Source: Rickettsia typhi
GTDB taxonomy: Bacteria; Pseudomonadota; Alphaproteobacteria; Rickettsiales; UBA1997
Assembly (NCBI GenBank): GCA_945888585.1
Contig: CAMDAI010000043.1
Coordinates: forward strand, 1 to 8,816
Direction: 5' to 3'
DNA: 8,816 nt
Shown here piece after piece: positions 7,969 through 8,816 of this stretch (positions are counted from its first letter, which is position 1; the number at the start of each line of letters is the position of its first letter). The position numbers were made by a program, and so were the translations under genes. The notes under the pieces were generated by a model. It worked only from the letters and a program-made list of their open reading frames with translations, had not been told where the DNA came from and ran no database searches.

Positions 7969-8553
7969 TTGATAATAATAATTGATGAGAGCGGAGAAAT
8001 ATCAACCAATAGTGTCAGACAATATTTTGTGCTTGGTTTAATTAAAGTGGAAGATTTTGAATCGGCAGAAAAAATTTCGGCAAAAATTTTAGATATTTCA
8101 AGAAGAACAAATCATAAAACTGAATTTAAATTTTCAAAAACCAGAAAAGAAAATAGAGTTGAGTTTTTAAGATCAATTAAAGATTGTAAATTTAAATTTA
8201 GATGCTTGATAGTAGATAAAACAAGGTTACATAGCGGTTTTTTAAGAAATAATCCGAAAAAGGCTTACAATTTTTTTCTAAAACAATTGTTAGAAAAAAC
8301 AGAAATTGAACAAAATTCTTTAATTCAAATTGATGGAAATTCTCCTAAAGAAATGAAGCAAGAGATTAATTCCTATTTAAAGAATTTTGGTATTCAATAT
8401 AAAAAATTAGAATTTTTTGATTCTAGAAAAAATAGGTTGATACAATTAACCGATATGTTTGTAAGCTCGGTTGGATCAAAATATAATGGTAAAAATGAAG
8501 TTTATTATAATTTAATTAAGGAAAAGATAGAAGATGAGTGGATTTTTAAATAG
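7969..8553 (+). CDS. DUF3800 family protein (predicted RNase H-like nuclease fold), compact form
   Basis: A 194-aa protein with the landmarks of DUF3800: IDESGE at the very N-terminus (D6, E7), EFKFSK (E52), a strand ending LIQIDGNS (D122), and QLTDMFVSSVGSK near the C-terminus (D162). These acidic residues are placed as in an RNase H-like active site, so metal-dependent cleavage of nucleic acid is a reasonable guess, but the family's activity is not established to my knowledge. It is shorter than many DUF3800 proteins (200-300 aa), with only about 30 residues after QLTD. The start is TTG at 7969: an in-frame TAA at 7960-7962 rules out anything upstream, and DESG begins at the sixth codon. 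Only a weak AAAGAA precedes it. The TTG and poor leader suggest low expression. It follows the 321-aa unknown gene by 33 bp. Confidence 0.85.
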   Translation: MIIIIDESGEISTNSVRQYFVLGLIKVEDFESAEKISAKILDISRRTNHKTEFKFSKTRKENRVEFLRSIKDCKFKFRCLIVDKTRLHSGFLRNNPKKAYNFFLKQLLEKTEIEQNSLIQIDGNSPKEMKQEINSYLKNFGIQYKKLEFFDSRKNRLIQLTDMFVSSVGSKYNGKNEVYYNLIKEKIEDEWIFK

Positions 8554-8561
8554 AGTTGGCG

Positions 8562-8640
8562 CCTTGAATTTATCTCCCTCGAGATACGAAGCTTAGAGTT
8601 TCCATACGGAAATCGTCACAAATAAATTCAAGGACTTCGG
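8562..8640 (+). other. Structured intergenic element: 12-bp inverted repeat with nested hairpins, possible pseudoknot
   Basis: Between the DUF3800 gene and alaS, CCTTGAATTTAT (8562-8573) and ATAAATTCAAGG (8622-8633) form a perfect 12-bp stem around 48 bases. The enclosed bases include two more hairpins. One is ATCTC-CCTC-GAGAT (8572-8585), whose outer two pairs compete with the main stem. The other is TTTCC-ATAC-GGAAA (8599-8612). CGAAG (8587-8591), in the loop, is complementary to CTTCG (8635-8639), just outside the main stem, so a pseudoknot is possible. The stretch is near 42% G+C by hand count, clearly above its AT-rich surroundings. No U-run follows, so it is not a usual terminator. It could be an alaS leader element, a small RNA or a mobile palindromic element. 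I recognise no known RNA class. Confidence 0.5.
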
Positions 8641-8643
8641 TAG

Positions 8644-8816
<173 letters not shown>

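Noticed and set aside
8558..8594. Cluster of six-base palindromes (GGCGCC, CTCGAG, AAGCTT) suggesting a cloning-vector polylinker
   Set aside because: The intervening bases match no polylinker I know. CTCGAG falls within the hairpin at 8572-8585 and AAGCTT lies in the loop of the larger structure, so natural self-complementarity explains them adequately.
8562..8633. Rho-independent terminator for the lysS-DUF3800 transcript
   Set aside because: The stem is AT-rich with a 48-base loop and is not followed by a U-run, so it does not fit the usual terminator form.
8554..8643. tRNA gene or T-box leader before alaS
   Set aside because: There is no cloverleaf, T-arm motif or CCA-type acceptor arrangement, and T-boxes belong mainly to Gram-positive bacteria; the antitermination hairpin and T-box sequence are absent.

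Overview
The window reads as a chromosomal segment of an AT-rich alphaproteobacterium, most plausibly a genome-reduced lineage such as Rickettsiales or Holosporales. Three things point there together. There is a small NDUFS4-like complex I accessory subunit, a family typical of alphaproteobacteria and mitochondria. There is a class I lysyl-tRNA synthetase, the form most alphaproteobacteria use. Coding DNA is very AT-rich, with tight gene packing and almost no Shine-Dalgarno sequences. Exact placement cannot be made from the sequence alone.

Region 1 (about 1-4868, + strand) is a run of five closely spaced genes, with gaps of 17, 25, 7 and 1 bp. They are a membrane-anchored gamma-glutamyltransferase (ggt), the NDUFS4-like complex I subunit, a glutamate-cysteine ligase of the Acidithiobacillus-type GshA family, a class I glutamine-amidotransferase-like peptidase (C26 / gamma-glutamyl-GABA hydrolase type), and an RsuA/RluB-family rRNA pseudouridine synthase. 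Three of the five act on gamma-glutamyl bonds: one makes them, one cleaves them outside the cytoplasm, and one probably cleaves them inside. This looks like a small glutathione / gamma-glutamyl metabolism cluster.

Region 2 (4848-5362) holds folK on the minus strand, convergent with the pseudouridine synthase (3' ends overlap by 21 bp) and divergent from lysS. A plausible promoter gives folK an almost leaderless mRNA.

Region 3 (5363-8816, + strand) is lysS (class I LysRS), then two accessory genes, then the start of alaS (43 complete codons, cut by the window end). The accessory genes are a 321-aa protein of unknown function whose start overlaps the lysS stop by 4 bp, and a compact DUF3800 protein starting at TTG. 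Between the DUF3800 gene and alaS lie 132 non-coding bases. They hold a strong 12-bp inverted repeat with nested hairpins and a possible pseudoknot, followed by seven ATT repeats just upstream of the alaS start. The unknown-plus-DUF3800 pair with its adjoining structured DNA/RNA is the part of the window least explained by known biology.

No tRNA, rRNA, CRISPR array, insertion sequence or clear Rho-independent terminator was seen.
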